A DNA stretch of 23,005 nt from DATFVJ01 sp035517695 (GTDB taxonomy: Bacteria; Actinomycetota; Actinomycetes; Streptosporangiales; Streptosporangiaceae). Positions within the stretch are counted from its first letter, which is position 1. Each line of letters opens with the position of its first letter. The notes under the pieces were generated by a model that saw nothing but the letters and a program-made list of their open reading frames with translations, was not told the DNA's origin and made no database searches. The DNA lies in contig DATIYI010000430.1 of the NCBI GenBank assembly GCA_035517695.1, forward strand, positions 1 to 23,005, read 5' to 3'. The translations under genes were made by a program, and so were the position numbers. Shown in pieces: positions 1 to 7,680 of this stretch.

Positions 1-6
1 GAACCG

Positions 7-52
7 TCGTTGGCCCGCAGGGGGTGCTGCAGCGCCCCCTGCGGGCCAACGA
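7..52. terminator. Strong hairpin, probable bidirectional terminator
   Basis: Positions 7-24 pair perfectly with 35-52, and the stem continues through one T-G wobble and two more pairs to a TGCA loop at 28-31, giving 21 pairs in 46 bases. It lies 80 bases beyond the stop of the leftward EF-G-like gene. There is no U-tract on either side, which is common for actinobacterial terminators. A terminator for the EF-G-like gene, or one shared with an unseen gene to the left, is the simplest reading. A structured RNA or a protein-binding palindrome is not excluded. Confidence 0.6.
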
Positions 53-132
53 TCAGGCTCGTTCTGCTCGGGCCGGACATAGCGTCAGGGCCGACGTCGG
101 TGGACAACCCACCGCCATCATGAAACGGCCTG

Positions 133-2283
133 TCAGTCAGCCTTGGCCGCGCTCACCACCTTGTCGGCCAGATGTGACGGCAGCGGTTCATGACGCAGGT
201 AGGACCGGGTGAAGGTGCCGGTCCCCTGCGACATCGAGCGCAGATCGATGGAGTAGCGGGATATCTCGAGCTCAGGGATCTCGGCCTTGACCAGGGTCCG
301 CCCGCCAGCCACAGACTCGGTGCCGAGCACCCGCCCCCTACGCGAAGAAAGGTCAGACATAACCGCACCGACGTAGTCGTCAGGCACGAGCACGGACACC
401 TCGTCGACAGGTTCGAGCAGCAGCACGCCAGCCTTGTCAGCCGCATCCTTGAGCGCCAGCTTGCCTGCCTTCTGGAACGCCATGTCGGACGAGTCGACGG
501 AGTGCGCCTTCCCATCGAACAGCGTGACCCTGATGTCCTCCATCGGGTAACCCGCCACTGCGCCAAGCTCCATCTGAGCCCGGACGCCTTTTTCGACGGA
601 CGGAATGAAGTTTCGCGGCACGACACCACCGACGATCTTGTCCACGAACTCGAAACCGGCCCCGGATGGCCTGGGCTCGATCTCGATGTGGCAGATCCCG
701 AACTCGCCGTGACCGCCGGTCTGCTTCACATTCCTGCCCAGCCCCTGAGCCTTGCCAGCGACGGTCTCCCGCAGCGGCACCCGCAGCTGAACGGTCTCAA
801 CCTCAACGCCGTACCTGTTCGCCAGCCGATCGAGGAGCACATCGACATGCGCCTCACCCATGCACCAAAGGACAAGCTGACGGGTCTCGGCGTTCATCTC
901 CAGCCGCAACGTCGGGTCTTCGGCCACAAGCCGGGCAAGCGCCTGGGACATCTTGTCCTCGTCGGCCTTGGACTTGGCCTTGATCGCGACAGGAAGCAGC
1001 GGCTCAGGCATCGACCACGGCTCCATAAGCAGCGGCCGCTCCTTCTCCGACAAGGTGTCGCCCGTCTCCGCAGAACTGAGCTTCGCTATCGCACAGATGT
1101 CGCCCGCCACGCATTGGGCTACGGTCCTCTGCTGTTTGCCTAGTGGCGAGGTGAGGGCACCGACCTTCTCGTCCGCGTCGTGGTCGGCGTGTCCCCTTTT
1201 TGCCATCCCATGCCCGGAGACGTGCAGCACGACGTCGGGTCGCAGGGTCCCTGAGAACACCCGGGCCAGGCTGATCCGGCCTACATAGGGGTCGGACGTG
1301 GTCTTGATCACCTCGGCGAGCAGCGGGCCCTTCGGATCGCACGTCAGCCCGTTAACTGGTGCGCCATCCACTGTGGTGACGGCGGCCATCGGGTGCTCGA
1401 GTGGGGAGGGGAACGCCTGGGTGATGACTTCGAGCAACTCGGTCATGCCGATCCCGTGCGGGGCCGAGGTGGCAAGCACAGGATAAAAGCTGCCCCTGGC
1501 GACCGCCTTCTCGAGGTCTTCGACGAGAACCTTGGCCTCGATCTCCTCACCGGACAGGTACCTGTCCATCAGGCCTTCGTCTTCGCTCTCCTGAATGATG
1601 CCCTCGATGAGGGTGCCGCGCAGGTCCTCGACCTGCGGGAGGTCATCGGGAGCCGGGTCGGTTTCCGTGCGGGTCCCGCTCGAATAGTCAAAGAACCGTT
1701 GTGAGAGGAGGCCGACGAGGCCTCGGACCTCGCCGCGCTCACCGGCCACCGGGAGATACAGCGGGGCGACGCCGTCGCCGAACGCGTCCTGGCAGATCGA
1801 CAGCACCTCTTCAAAATTGGCGCGCTGATGATCCACCTTGGTGACAACCACCCCACGGGGCATCCCCACTGCGGCGCACTCGTCCCATAGCATGCGGGTA
1901 AGCCCGTCGATGCCTTCCGCGGCTGATACCGCGAAAAGCGCGGCATCAGCGGCGCGGAGCCCAGCACGAAGGTCCCCGACGTAGTCGGCATATCCGGGCG
2001 TGTCGAGAAGGTTGATCTTGATGCCCGCATGCATCACAGGTGCGAGGGTCAGGTTCACGGAACGCTGTTGCCTGACCTCCACCTCATCGAAGTCGCTTAC
2101 CGTGCTGCCGTCCTCGACCCGGCCGGGGCGCTGGATCGTTCCCGTGACTGCAAGCAGCGCTTCTACCAGCGTCGTCTTGCCTGCTCCCGAGTGGCCGACC
2201 AGCACGACGTTACGGACCCCGTCGGGCCGGTCGGCCACTGGTGCCCTGCCCGCGGCTCCCGCGGCCCCTGCCTTGTCCGCCAC
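133..2283 (-). CDS. fusA2: Elongation factor G-like GTPase (EF-G2 type)
   Basis: Translational GTPase of EF-G architecture, about 716 residues, close to full EF-G length. From the GTG start chosen here, the P-loop GHSGAGKTT is at 30-38, the G3 motif DTPGY at 94-98 and the G4 motif TKVD at 148-151; the C-terminal EF-G domains follow. Canonical EF-G has DTPGH and NKxD, so the catalytic His is a Tyr here and the G4 Asn is a Thr. The switch I RGIT-like segment reads RSVN. These changes are typical of the EF-G2/FusA2 branch rather than the essential translocase, whose role in vivo is unclear. The start could be ATG at 2289, but AGGAGG at 2292-2297 then lies only 2 bases away; GTG at 2283 has a normal 8-base spacing. 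The gene stands alone, divergent from pgsA. Confidence 0.93.
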   Translation of the reverse strand: MADKAGAAGAAGRAPVADRPDGVRNVVLVGHSGAGKTTLVEALLAVTGTIQRPGRVEDGSTVSDFDEVEVRQQRSVNLTLAPVMHAGIKINLLDTPGYADYVGDLRAGLRAADAALFAVSAAEGIDGLTRMLWDECAAVGMPRGVVVTKVDHQRANFEEVLSICQDAFGDGVAPLYLPVAGERGEVRGLVGLLSQRFFDYSSGTRTETDPAPDDLPQVEDLRGTLIEGIIQESEDEGLMDRYLSGEEIEAKVLVEDLEKAVARGSFYPVLATSAPHGIGMTELLEVITQAFPSPLEHPMAAVTTVDGAPVNGLTCDPKGPLLAEVIKTTSDPYVGRISLARVFSGTLRPDVVLHVSGHGMAKRGHADHDADEKVGALTSPLGKQQRTVAQCVAGDICAIAKLSSAETGDTLSEKERPLLMEPWSMPEPLLPVAIKAKSKADEDKMSQALARLVAEDPTLRLEMNAETRQLVLWCMGEAHVDVLLDRLANRYGVEVETVQLRVPLRETVAGKAQGLGRNVKQTGGHGEFGICHIEIEPRPSGAGFEFVDKIVGGVVPRNFIPSVEKGVRAQMELGAVAGYPMEDIRVTLFDGKAHSVDSSDMAFQKAGKLALKDAADKAGVLLLEPVDEVSVLVPDDYVGAVMSDLSSRRGRVLGTESVAGGRTLVKAEIPELEISRYSIDLRSMSQGTGTFTRSYLRHEPLPSHLADKVVSAAKAD

Positions 2284-2297
2284 CCGCATCGCCTCCT
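2281..2297 (-). promoter_or_regulatory. RBS that decides the EF-G2 start
   Basis: On the minus strand AGGAGG (2297-2292) is followed by CG, then ATG (2289-2287), CGG and GTG (2283-2281). Spacing favours GTG at 2283 (8 bases) over ATG (2 bases). The difference is two residues. Confidence 0.6.
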
Positions 2298-2466
2298 GCC
2301 GGGTTGTGTGTGTTCACCTTGCGGTGTGTTCAGCCTTTACCTGCGGACGCCGTTACCACAACCCCTCACCCGGAATCACCGGGCGCGCCCCAATCGCGCC
2401 AGGCCCCCACCGACCCACGGCCCACCCAGCGCCTCCCTGACCCAACTGGCGCGCAGGCGCACGCAC

Positions 2467-2472
2467 TAAGAT
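2467..2472 (+). promoter_or_regulatory. -10 element for pgsA, likely leaderless transcript
   Basis: TAAGAT fits the actinobacterial TANNNT -10 consensus and ends 9 bases before the pgsA ATG at 2482. No Shine-Dalgarno sequence precedes that ATG. A start site about 7-9 bases after the hexamer would put transcription at or next to the A of ATG, giving a leaderless mRNA. No convincing -35 is seen at 17-18 bases. Confidence 0.5.
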
Positions 2473-2481
2473 CGGACGGCC

Positions 2482-3195
2482 ATGCTCAACGCCTTGCGAC
2501 CCGTCCTCGACCGGGTGCTCATCCCGATCGGACGTGCGCTTGCCCGGACAGGCGTGACGCCGAACGAGATCACCGTCGTCGGCACGGTCGGCGTTTCGTG
2601 CGGCGCGCTGAGCCTCTTCCCGACCGGCCACCTGTTCGCGGGCACGATGGTGTGCACAGCGTTCGTCCTGACCGACATGCTGGACGGTGCGGTGGCCCGG
2701 GTGACGGGGAGTACTGGCTCGTGGGGCGCGTTCCTCGACTCCACCATGGATCGCATCGCCGATGCCGCGGTCTTCTCCGGCCTCGTGCTGTGGTTCTTCG
2801 GTGGCGGCCGGAGCAGGCTGCTCGCAGGTGTCGCCTTGTTCTGCCTGGTGGCGAGCCTGCTGGTGTCCTACGCCAAGGCGCGCGCTGAAGGGCTTGGACT
2901 TCGTTGTGGAATAGGCATAGCTGAGCGGCCTGAACGAATGCTTGTCTGCCTGGTCTCGACTGGGCTGGCCGGCCTTGGTGTCCCCTACGTACTAGCGGCG
3001 GGCCTATGGCTGATCGCAGCGGGCAGCGTGGTCACCTTCGGGCAGCGGGTACTCGATGTCCGCCGCGGTGCGCTCGCCGCGCCCACGACGCCCCCGCCCG
3101 CTCCGCCCACAGCACCTATGACGCCTCAGCCGACGACGCCTCAGCCGCCGACGACGCCCCCGTCATCAACCACGCCGACGACACCCCCGAGGTAG
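2482..3195 (+). CDS. pgsA: Phosphatidylinositol phosphate synthase (CDP-alcohol phosphatidyltransferase)
   Basis: Membrane enzyme that transfers the phosphatidyl group from CDP-diacylglycerol to inositol 1-phosphate, the first step to PI and PIM lipids in actinobacteria. The full family signature is present: Asp65, Asp68, Gly69, Ala72, Arg73, Gly82, Asp86 and Asp90. Several hydrophobic segments follow across the first 200 residues, as expected for a six-helix protein. Assignment to inositol phosphate rather than glycerol phosphate rests on the patA-pimA neighbours. After about residue 200 there is a Pro/Thr-rich tail of about 37 residues, part of which is encoded by a 15-base direct repeat starting at 3121 and 3136. 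It is the first gene of a pgsA-patA-pimA operon, 14 bases before patA. Confidence 0.95.
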   Translation: MLNALRPVLDRVLIPIGRALARTGVTPNEITVVGTVGVSCGALSLFPTGHLFAGTMVCTAFVLTDMLDGAVARVTGSTGSWGAFLDSTMDRIADAAVFSGLVLWFFGGGRSRLLAGVALFCLVASLLVSYAKARAEGLGLRCGIGIAERPERMLVCLVSTGLAGLGVPYVLAAGLWLIAAGSVVTFGQRVLDVRRGALAAPTTPPPAPPTAPMTPQPTTPQPPTTPPSSTTPTTPPR

Positions 3196-3209
3196 CTGAG
3201 GGAGACAGT

Positions 3210-4187
3210 GTGGAAGCGCTGAAGGACCGCATGATCGCGGCGGGGTATTCGCTCGGCTGGACCGTGGTCAAACGGATGCCCGAGGCATGGGCGCGGACCC
3301 TTTTCATGCTCGTCGCGGAGATCATCTGGCGACGTCAGGGCAGGGGAGTGCAGCAACTCGAGGCAAATCTGCGCCGGGTCGTCGGGCCCGCTGCCACCGG
3401 GACGCAGCTGCGCGAGCTTTCCCGTGCGGGAATGCGGTCCTATCTGCGTTACTTCCTGGAGATCTTCCGGCTGCCTGTGATCGGCCGGGAGCGGATTTTG
3501 GCCAACATGCGCTCCGGGGACGGCGAGGAGGCTGCGTTCGCCTACATGGCGGCGGGCCGGGGCGTGATCTTCGCTCTTCCGCACATGGGCAACTGGGATC
3601 ACGCCGGGGCGTGGATCATCCTTCGGGGCGCGGGTTCGTTCACCACGGTCGAGGAACGCCTGCGGCCCGAGGCGCTATACCAGAAGTTTCTCGCGTTCCG
3701 TGAAGGCCTCGGCTTCGAGGCACTGCCGCTCACCGGTGGCGCGGCCCCGTTCGGTGTGATGGCTCAGCGCCTGCGCGCGGGAGGCATGGTCTGCCTGGTC
3801 TGCGACAGGGATCTGACCGCGAGCGGCGTCGAGGTGAGGTTTTTCGGCGAGACCGCCCGGATGGCTGCGGGCCCGGCCGCCCTCGCCGTGCAGACGGGGG
3901 CGGCCTTGATACCGGTGACACTCTGGTTCGAGGGCGACCTCTGGCATGCCGATATCAGCAGCGCGGTCCCTGTGCCTGCCGATGGCACCAGGAAAGAGAA
4001 GGTTGCGGTGATGACCCAGCAGATGGCGAACGTGTTCGAGACGGGCATCCGCGAGCACCCGGAGGACTGGCACATGCTACAGAAGGTATTCGTCGCCGAC
4101 CTCGACCCGGACAGGCTCGCGGTGGCGCGGGCGAGCGCGGCCGTAGGCGCGGCGGGTAACGCGGACAAAGAAAGCGCGGACCCGTGA
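3210..4187 (+). CDS. patA: Phosphatidylinositol mannoside acyltransferase PatA
   Basis: Cytoplasmic membrane-associated acyltransferase of the HtrB/lipid A lauroyltransferase (LPLAT) family that acylates a mannose of PIM. The family HX4D catalytic motif is visible as PHMGNWD with His125 and Asp130, and a VEERLRPEALY segment follows near residue 148. Length is about 325 residues, normal for the family. The GTG at 3210 is preferred because GAGGGAG at 3198-3204 sits 5 bases upstream; the frame stays open back to 3006 inside pgsA, but that part has no family similarity. The stop overlaps the pimA GTG by 4 bases, so translation is probably coupled. Identity is supported strongly by the pgsA and pimA neighbours. 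Confidence 0.94.
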   Translation: MEALKDRMIAAGYSLGWTVVKRMPEAWARTLFMLVAEIIWRRQGRGVQQLEANLRRVVGPAATGTQLRELSRAGMRSYLRYFLEIFRLPVIGRERILANMRSGDGEEAAFAYMAAGRGVIFALPHMGNWDHAGAWIILRGAGSFTTVEERLRPEALYQKFLAFREGLGFEALPLTGGAAPFGVMAQRLRAGGMVCLVCDRDLTASGVEVRFFGETARMAAGPAALAVQTGAALIPVTLWFEGDLWHADISSAVPVPADGTRKEKVAVMTQQMANVFETGIREHPEDWHMLQKVFVADLDPDRLAVARASAAVGAAGNADKESADP

Positions 4188-5311
4188 AAGTAGGTATCGT
4201 CTGCCCGTACACCTGGGATGTTCCCGGTGGGGTGCAGGCGCACGTGCGGGACCTCGCCGAGGCGCTGATCGGGCTCGGCCATGAGGTCTCGGTCATCACG
4301 CCCGCCGACGACGACATGCCGCTACCCGCTTATGTGGTTCCGGCCGGGCGGGCGATGCCGGTGCCCTACAACGGTTCCGTGGCCCGGCTAGCGTTCGGTT
4401 TCTTGTCCGTGAGCCGGGTTCGCCGTTGGGTCCGCGACGGCGGCTTCGACGTCCTGCACGTACATGAGCCCATGGCGCCGAGCCTGTCACTTCTGGCCTG
4501 CTGGGTCGCGTCAGGTCCGATCGTCGCGACCTTCCACACCGCGATGGTGCGGTCTCGCGCACTGCATGCCGCGCACCCTGTCCTGCAGACGGCGCTCGAG
4601 AAGATCAGCGCGAGGATCGCGGTCTCTGAGGCCGCGCGCAAGACGCTGGTCGAGCATCTGGGCGGCGACGCAGTGCTCATCCCGAACGGCGTCGCGGTGC
4701 ACAGGTACGCAGGGGCGGCCCCGCTGCCCGGCTGGCCGGGCGATGGCGGCGTGATCGGCTTCCTCGGCCGGATGGACGAACCGCGTAAGGGCCTGCAGGT
4801 CCTGCTCGACGGGTTCGTGCTGCTCGCCGCGGAACGCCACGAGCTGCGCCTGCTCATCGCAGGACCCGGCGACATCGCCGACGTAGCAGCCAAGGTCCCC
4901 GCCGCACTACGCGACCGGGTCGTACTCCTCGGTGAGGTCAGCGAGGACGTGAAGGCCAGCCTCTACCATTCGGTCGACGTCTTCTGCGCACCCAATATCG
5001 GTGGTGAGAGCTTCGGCATCGTCCTGGCCGAGGCCATGGCGTCCGGCGCCGCGATCGCGGCGAGTGACCTGGACGCGTTCGGCCGGGTGTTGCGCGGCGG
5101 TCAGGCCGGTGAACTGTTCGAGACCGGGAGCGCCGCGGGCCTGGCCAAGGCGGCCGGGCGGCTGCTCGACGACCCGCGGCGGCGTGCTTCTGTGTCGCGC
5201 GCGGCGATGACGGCCGTGCGTTCCTACGACTGGTCAGTGGTCGCGCGCGATGTGGTCCGCGTTTATGAGACCGTGGTGCCGGGCGCCGACCGTGTCGCCG
5301 TCGCGCCATGA
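4184..5311 (+). CDS. pimA: Phosphatidylinositol alpha-mannosyltransferase PimA
   Basis: GT4 family glycosyltransferase (GT-B fold) that transfers mannose from GDP-mannose to PI on the cytoplasmic face of the membrane, starting PIM synthesis. The N-terminus has the PimA pattern VCPYTWDVPGGVQ with Gly15-Gly16 and Gln18. A TFHTA segment follows around residue 115, the donor-site GRMDEPRKG segment lies about residue 195, and the EX7E motif runs from Glu275 to Glu283 (ESFGIVLAE). Length 375 is the usual PimA size. It starts with GTG overlapping the patA stop by 4 bases (GTGA). It is the last gene of the PI/PIM cluster, and a repeat-bearing 128-base gap follows. Confidence 0.95.
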   Translation: MKVGIVCPYTWDVPGGVQAHVRDLAEALIGLGHEVSVITPADDDMPLPAYVVPAGRAMPVPYNGSVARLAFGFLSVSRVRRWVRDGGFDVLHVHEPMAPSLSLLACWVASGPIVATFHTAMVRSRALHAAHPVLQTALEKISARIAVSEAARKTLVEHLGGDAVLIPNGVAVHRYAGAAPLPGWPGDGGVIGFLGRMDEPRKGLQVLLDGFVLLAAERHELRLLIAGPGDIADVAAKVPAALRDRVVLLGEVSEDVKASLYHSVDVFCAPNIGGESFGIVLAEAMASGAAIAASDLDAFGRVLRGGQAGELFETGSAAGLAKAAGRLLDDPRRRASVSRAAMTAVRSYDWSVVARDVVRVYETVVPGADRVAVAP

Positions 5312-5349
5312 ATTGAGTAACGAGTGCGGCACGCGAGGTCTGCTGTCGT

Positions 5350-5396
5350 CGCTCACCTGGTGCCGCGCTCACCTGGTGCCGCGCTCACCTAAGCCG
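5350..5396 (+). repeat. 16-bp tandem repeat, about three copies
   Basis: CGCTCACCTGGTGCCG occurs perfectly at 5350-5365 and 5366-5381, with a decayed third copy at 5382-5396. Each full copy contains CACCTGGTG, which is palindromic around its central T. The array lies between pimA and the LemA-like gene. It could offer iterated protein-binding sites or be a slippage product. Confidence 0.8.
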
Positions 5397-5439
5397 CGCT
5401 CGTTGACGTTGGGGTCGTTGCGGACATTGGGGAACACCG

Positions 5440-6048
5440 ATGGATGGCGTACTGACGGATGTGGCGATCGTCGTTGCGGTCGCCGTCCTCATTGGGTTCT
5501 ATGTGTCATGGCGGGCGACCAGGGTCGACCGCCTGCACGCCCGCGCCGAGGCGGCGCGCGCCAACCTCGACGCGGCACTGGCGAGGCGTAGCGCTGTCGC
5601 GCTCGAGCTCGCCGGCTCTGGGCTGCTCGACCCCGCCACGAGCCTGCTGATCGCCGGAGCCGCGCACGACGCCAGGGCCGCGGGTGGACTCGGTTCGGTA
5701 GTGGCGGAGGGTGGGGAGGCGCAGCCACGCGAGCTCGCGGAAAGCGACCTTTCCCGTGCCCTCCGCGCGGCGTTCAACCAGCCGGGTTTCAGGGAGTCGC
5801 TAGCCGCGAGGGCCGGCGCGGATGAGTTGCTCGCCGAGATCGAGGCCGCGGGGCACCAGGTCTACCTCGCGCGCAAGTTCTACAACGACGCGGTCGCGGC
5901 CACGCTCGCCGCGCGCCGCCGCCGCCTGGTGCGGCTGCTGCGCCTCGCCGGCGGCGCCCAGGCACCTATGTTCTTCGAGATCGACGACGCGCCGCCGGAG
6001 GCGGGCGACGGTACCGACGGCGCCGGCATGCCCCGCCTCACCGGCTGA
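5440..6048 (+). CDS. LemA-like membrane protein
   Basis: Protein of 202 residues with one N-terminal membrane helix (about residues 7-25), followed by an Ala/Arg-rich helical region. Near residue 145 it carries QVYLARKFYNDAV, and near residue 180 APMFFEIDD. Together these match the conserved C-terminal core of LemA family proteins, which have an ARxxYNDAV helix and an FFEI/E segment. The LemA family's molecular function is poorly known. The ATG at 5440 follows GGGGA at 5429-5433 with suitable spacing. A gene of this kind sits between the PIM cluster and pdxS in several actinomycetes, as far as I recall. The similarity is confined to the helix and C-terminal motif, so the family call is fairly firm and the function is unknown. 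Confidence 0.75.
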   Translation: MDGVLTDVAIVVAVAVLIGFYVSWRATRVDRLHARAEAARANLDAALARRSAVALELAGSGLLDPATSLLIAGAAHDARAAGGLGSVVAEGGEAQPRELAESDLSRALRAAFNQPGFRESLAARAGADELLAEIEAAGHQVYLARKFYNDAVAATLAARRRRLVRLLRLAGGAQAPMFFEIDDAPPEAGDGTDGAGMPRLTG

Positions 6049-6478
6049 CCAGAGCAAGATACTGATACGTGAATCGGCGGATGCTCGCCCAGCAGCCAGC
6101 AGCACCAACAGGGCCGGGCAGGTCCGTGCGACGCCGACCCGCCGTGATCTTGTCAAAGACCGCGTGCGGTGCTGGGGCCTGCGGCTAAGCGTTCTGGTCG
6201 CCGCGTGGCGCGCGTCCTCAGCGGCGCGGCGCGGACCTGCGGGATCTTGTCAAGACCGCGTGCGGCGCGGGGGCATGCGGCTGAGCAGCGTTCTGGTCGC
6301 CGCCAGCGCCGGCGCCACCTGCCCATCGAACGACAGGCCAGGGCCCGGCCCGGGTCGCGGGCAGCCGCGCGCGACGCGGCCTGCGTGGCACGTCCTCAGC
6401 GGCGCGGCGCGGACCCGCCTGGTCTTGCCGATCGGCGCACTCGGCCACTTCCGGCGTGCTGCGGGCTCGTAGTGGCCG
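6049..6478 (+). other. Gap without a supported gene
   Basis: Several frames are open here but they show no family motif, no good ribosome binding site and mostly Arg/Ala/Gly composition expected from GC-rich non-coding DNA. The stretch holds a partly duplicated sequence (annotated separately) and ends at the putative pdxS promoter. Confidence 0.6.
6146..6418 (+). repeat. Imperfect duplication upstream of pdxS
   Basis: 6146-6203 and 6243-6302 are imperfect copies; both begin GATCTTGTCAA, share AGACCGCGTGCGG and end GTTCTGGTCGCCG. The next segment, 6204-6240, recurs at 6384-6418 around CGTCCTCAGCGGCGCGGCGC. The second copy therefore has an extra 80 or so bases between its two halves (6303-6383). 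This looks like an old tandem duplication of about 95 bases followed by an insertion or divergence. Confidence 0.75.
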
Positions 6479-6508
6479 TTGGGGCGGCCAGCCGGCAGCG
6501 AATATCAT
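6479..6508 (+). promoter_or_regulatory. Putative sigma-70-type promoter for pdxS
   Basis: TTGGGG at 6479-6484 and TATCAT at 6503-6508 are separated by 18 bases. Transcription would start near 6515, leaving a leader of about 190 bases before the pdxS start. No other promoter as good is seen in the gap. Confidence 0.5.
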
Positions 6509-6622
6509 AGAACGAGCCGGTGCGGCAAAGCGTGGCGCGGCACCGCGCGGCGTAGGCCCTGCCAGGCAATCCGCCGCAAAGGTCGCACCGTCGTTGCGGA
6601 TAAGCAGAAAGAAATCAGAGAC

Positions 6623-6661
6623 GGTAAGTAGCGATGGTAAGCAGCGACGCTAAGCAGCGAC
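6623..6661 (+). repeat. 13-bp tandem repeat in the pdxS leader
   Basis: GGTAAGTAGCGAT (6623-6635), GGTAAGCAGCGAC (6636-6648) and GCTAAGCAGCGAC (6649-6661) are three near-identical units; a partial unit GGTAGA follows, and a related TAAGCAGAAAG precedes at 6601. The array ends about 30 bases before the Shine-Dalgarno site of pdxS and would be part of its mRNA leader. Confidence 0.8.
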
Positions 6662-6705
6662 GGTAGAGACACACTGAGTCATCCATCTTCAGGTGAGGTA
6701 CCGAA

Positions 6706-7653
6706 TTGTCCGGCAGCACCGCCAGCACATCCGTCAGCAGCAGCGCCAGCCCTGCTGAGGTCGGCTCGATCCCACAGACTGGCACCGTGCGGGTCAAGCG
6801 GGGCATGGCCGATATGCTCAAGGGCGGCGTGATCATGGACGTTGTCACGCCCGAACACGCGAAGATCGCCGAGGATGCGGGGGCAGTCGCCGTGATGGCG
6901 CTCGAGCGCGTACCCGCCGACATCCGGGCGCAGGGCGGCGTCGCCCGGATGAGCGACCCCGACATGATCGACGGAATCATCAGCGCCGTGTCGATCCCCG
7001 TCATGGCCAAGTGCCGCATCGGCCATTTGGCCGAGGCTCAGGTACTGCAGGCCATCGGGGTCGACTACATCGATGAGTCCGAAGTGCTCACCCCTGCGGA
7101 CGAGAGCTACCACGTCGACAAGTGGAAGTTCACGGTTCCGTTCGTGTGCGGCGCCACCAATCTCGGTGAGGCGCTGCGCCGGATTTCCGAGGGTGCGGCG
7201 ATGATCAGGTCCAAGGGCGAGGCGGGCACGGGGAACGTGGTGGAGGCGACCAGGCACATGCGCCAGATCACGGCCGAGATCCGCCGCCTCGCCACCGTAT
7301 CCGGTGCGGAACTCTACGCGGCAGCCAAGGATCTAGGCGCACCGCACGACCTGGTCGAAGAGGTGGCAAGGGCTGGCCGGCTGCCCGTGGTGCTCTTCAC
7401 CGCGGGTGGTATCGCCACGCCCGCGGACGCGGCGATGATGATGCAACTCGGCGCGGAGGGCGTTTTTGTTGGGTCAGGCATCTTCAAGTCGGGTCACCCG
7501 GCGCGGCGGGCGGCGGCGATCGTCAAGGCGACCACCTTCCACGACGACCCCGACGTGGTCGCCAAGGTCTCACGCGGGCTCGGCGAGGCCATGGTCGGCA
7601 TCAACCTCGACGACCTCCCGGCGCAGCAACACTACGCGGGCCGTGGCTGGTAA
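6706..7653 (+). CDS. pdxS: Pyridoxal 5'-phosphate synthase lyase subunit PdxS
   Basis: Synthase subunit of the DXP-independent vitamin B6 pathway. It joins ribose 5-phosphate, glyceraldehyde 3-phosphate and ammonia (from PdxT) into PLP, in a dodecamer decorated with PdxT. The (beta/alpha)8 barrel residues are visible: Asp45 in GGVIMDVV, the imine-forming Lys102 in VMAKCRIGH and the second Lys170 in RSKGEAGTGN. The TTG start at 6706 follows AGGTGAGG at 6691-6698 with 7 bases between. An in-frame TGA at 6694 rules out anything earlier, and no better start lies between it and the conserved TGTVRVKRGM segment. The N-terminus is therefore a Ser-rich extension of about 25 residues. Unlike the compact pdxST order in many bacteria, pdxT lies 560 bases downstream. 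Confidence 0.96.
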   Translation: MSGSTASTSVSSSASPAEVGSIPQTGTVRVKRGMADMLKGGVIMDVVTPEHAKIAEDAGAVAVMALERVPADIRAQGGVARMSDPDMIDGIISAVSIPVMAKCRIGHLAEAQVLQAIGVDYIDESEVLTPADESYHVDKWKFTVPFVCGATNLGEALRRISEGAAMIRSKGEAGTGNVVEATRHMRQITAEIRRLATVSGAELYAAAKDLGAPHDLVEEVARAGRLPVVLFTAGGIATPADAAMMMQLGAEGVFVGSGIFKSGHPARRAAAIVKATTFHDDPDVVAKVSRGLGEAMVGINLDDLPAQQHYAGRGW

Positions 7654-7680
7654 CCGCGACGACTACCTGAGCTCACCTAG

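Noticed and set aside
3006..3209. Upstream extension of patA inside pgsA
   Set aside because: Open frame but no similarity to acyltransferases; GAGGGAG before GTG at 3210 marks the start.
6049..6478. Possible tRNA or transposase remnant in the gap before pdxS
   Set aside because: No cloverleaf, no transposase motif and no terminal inverted repeats were found.
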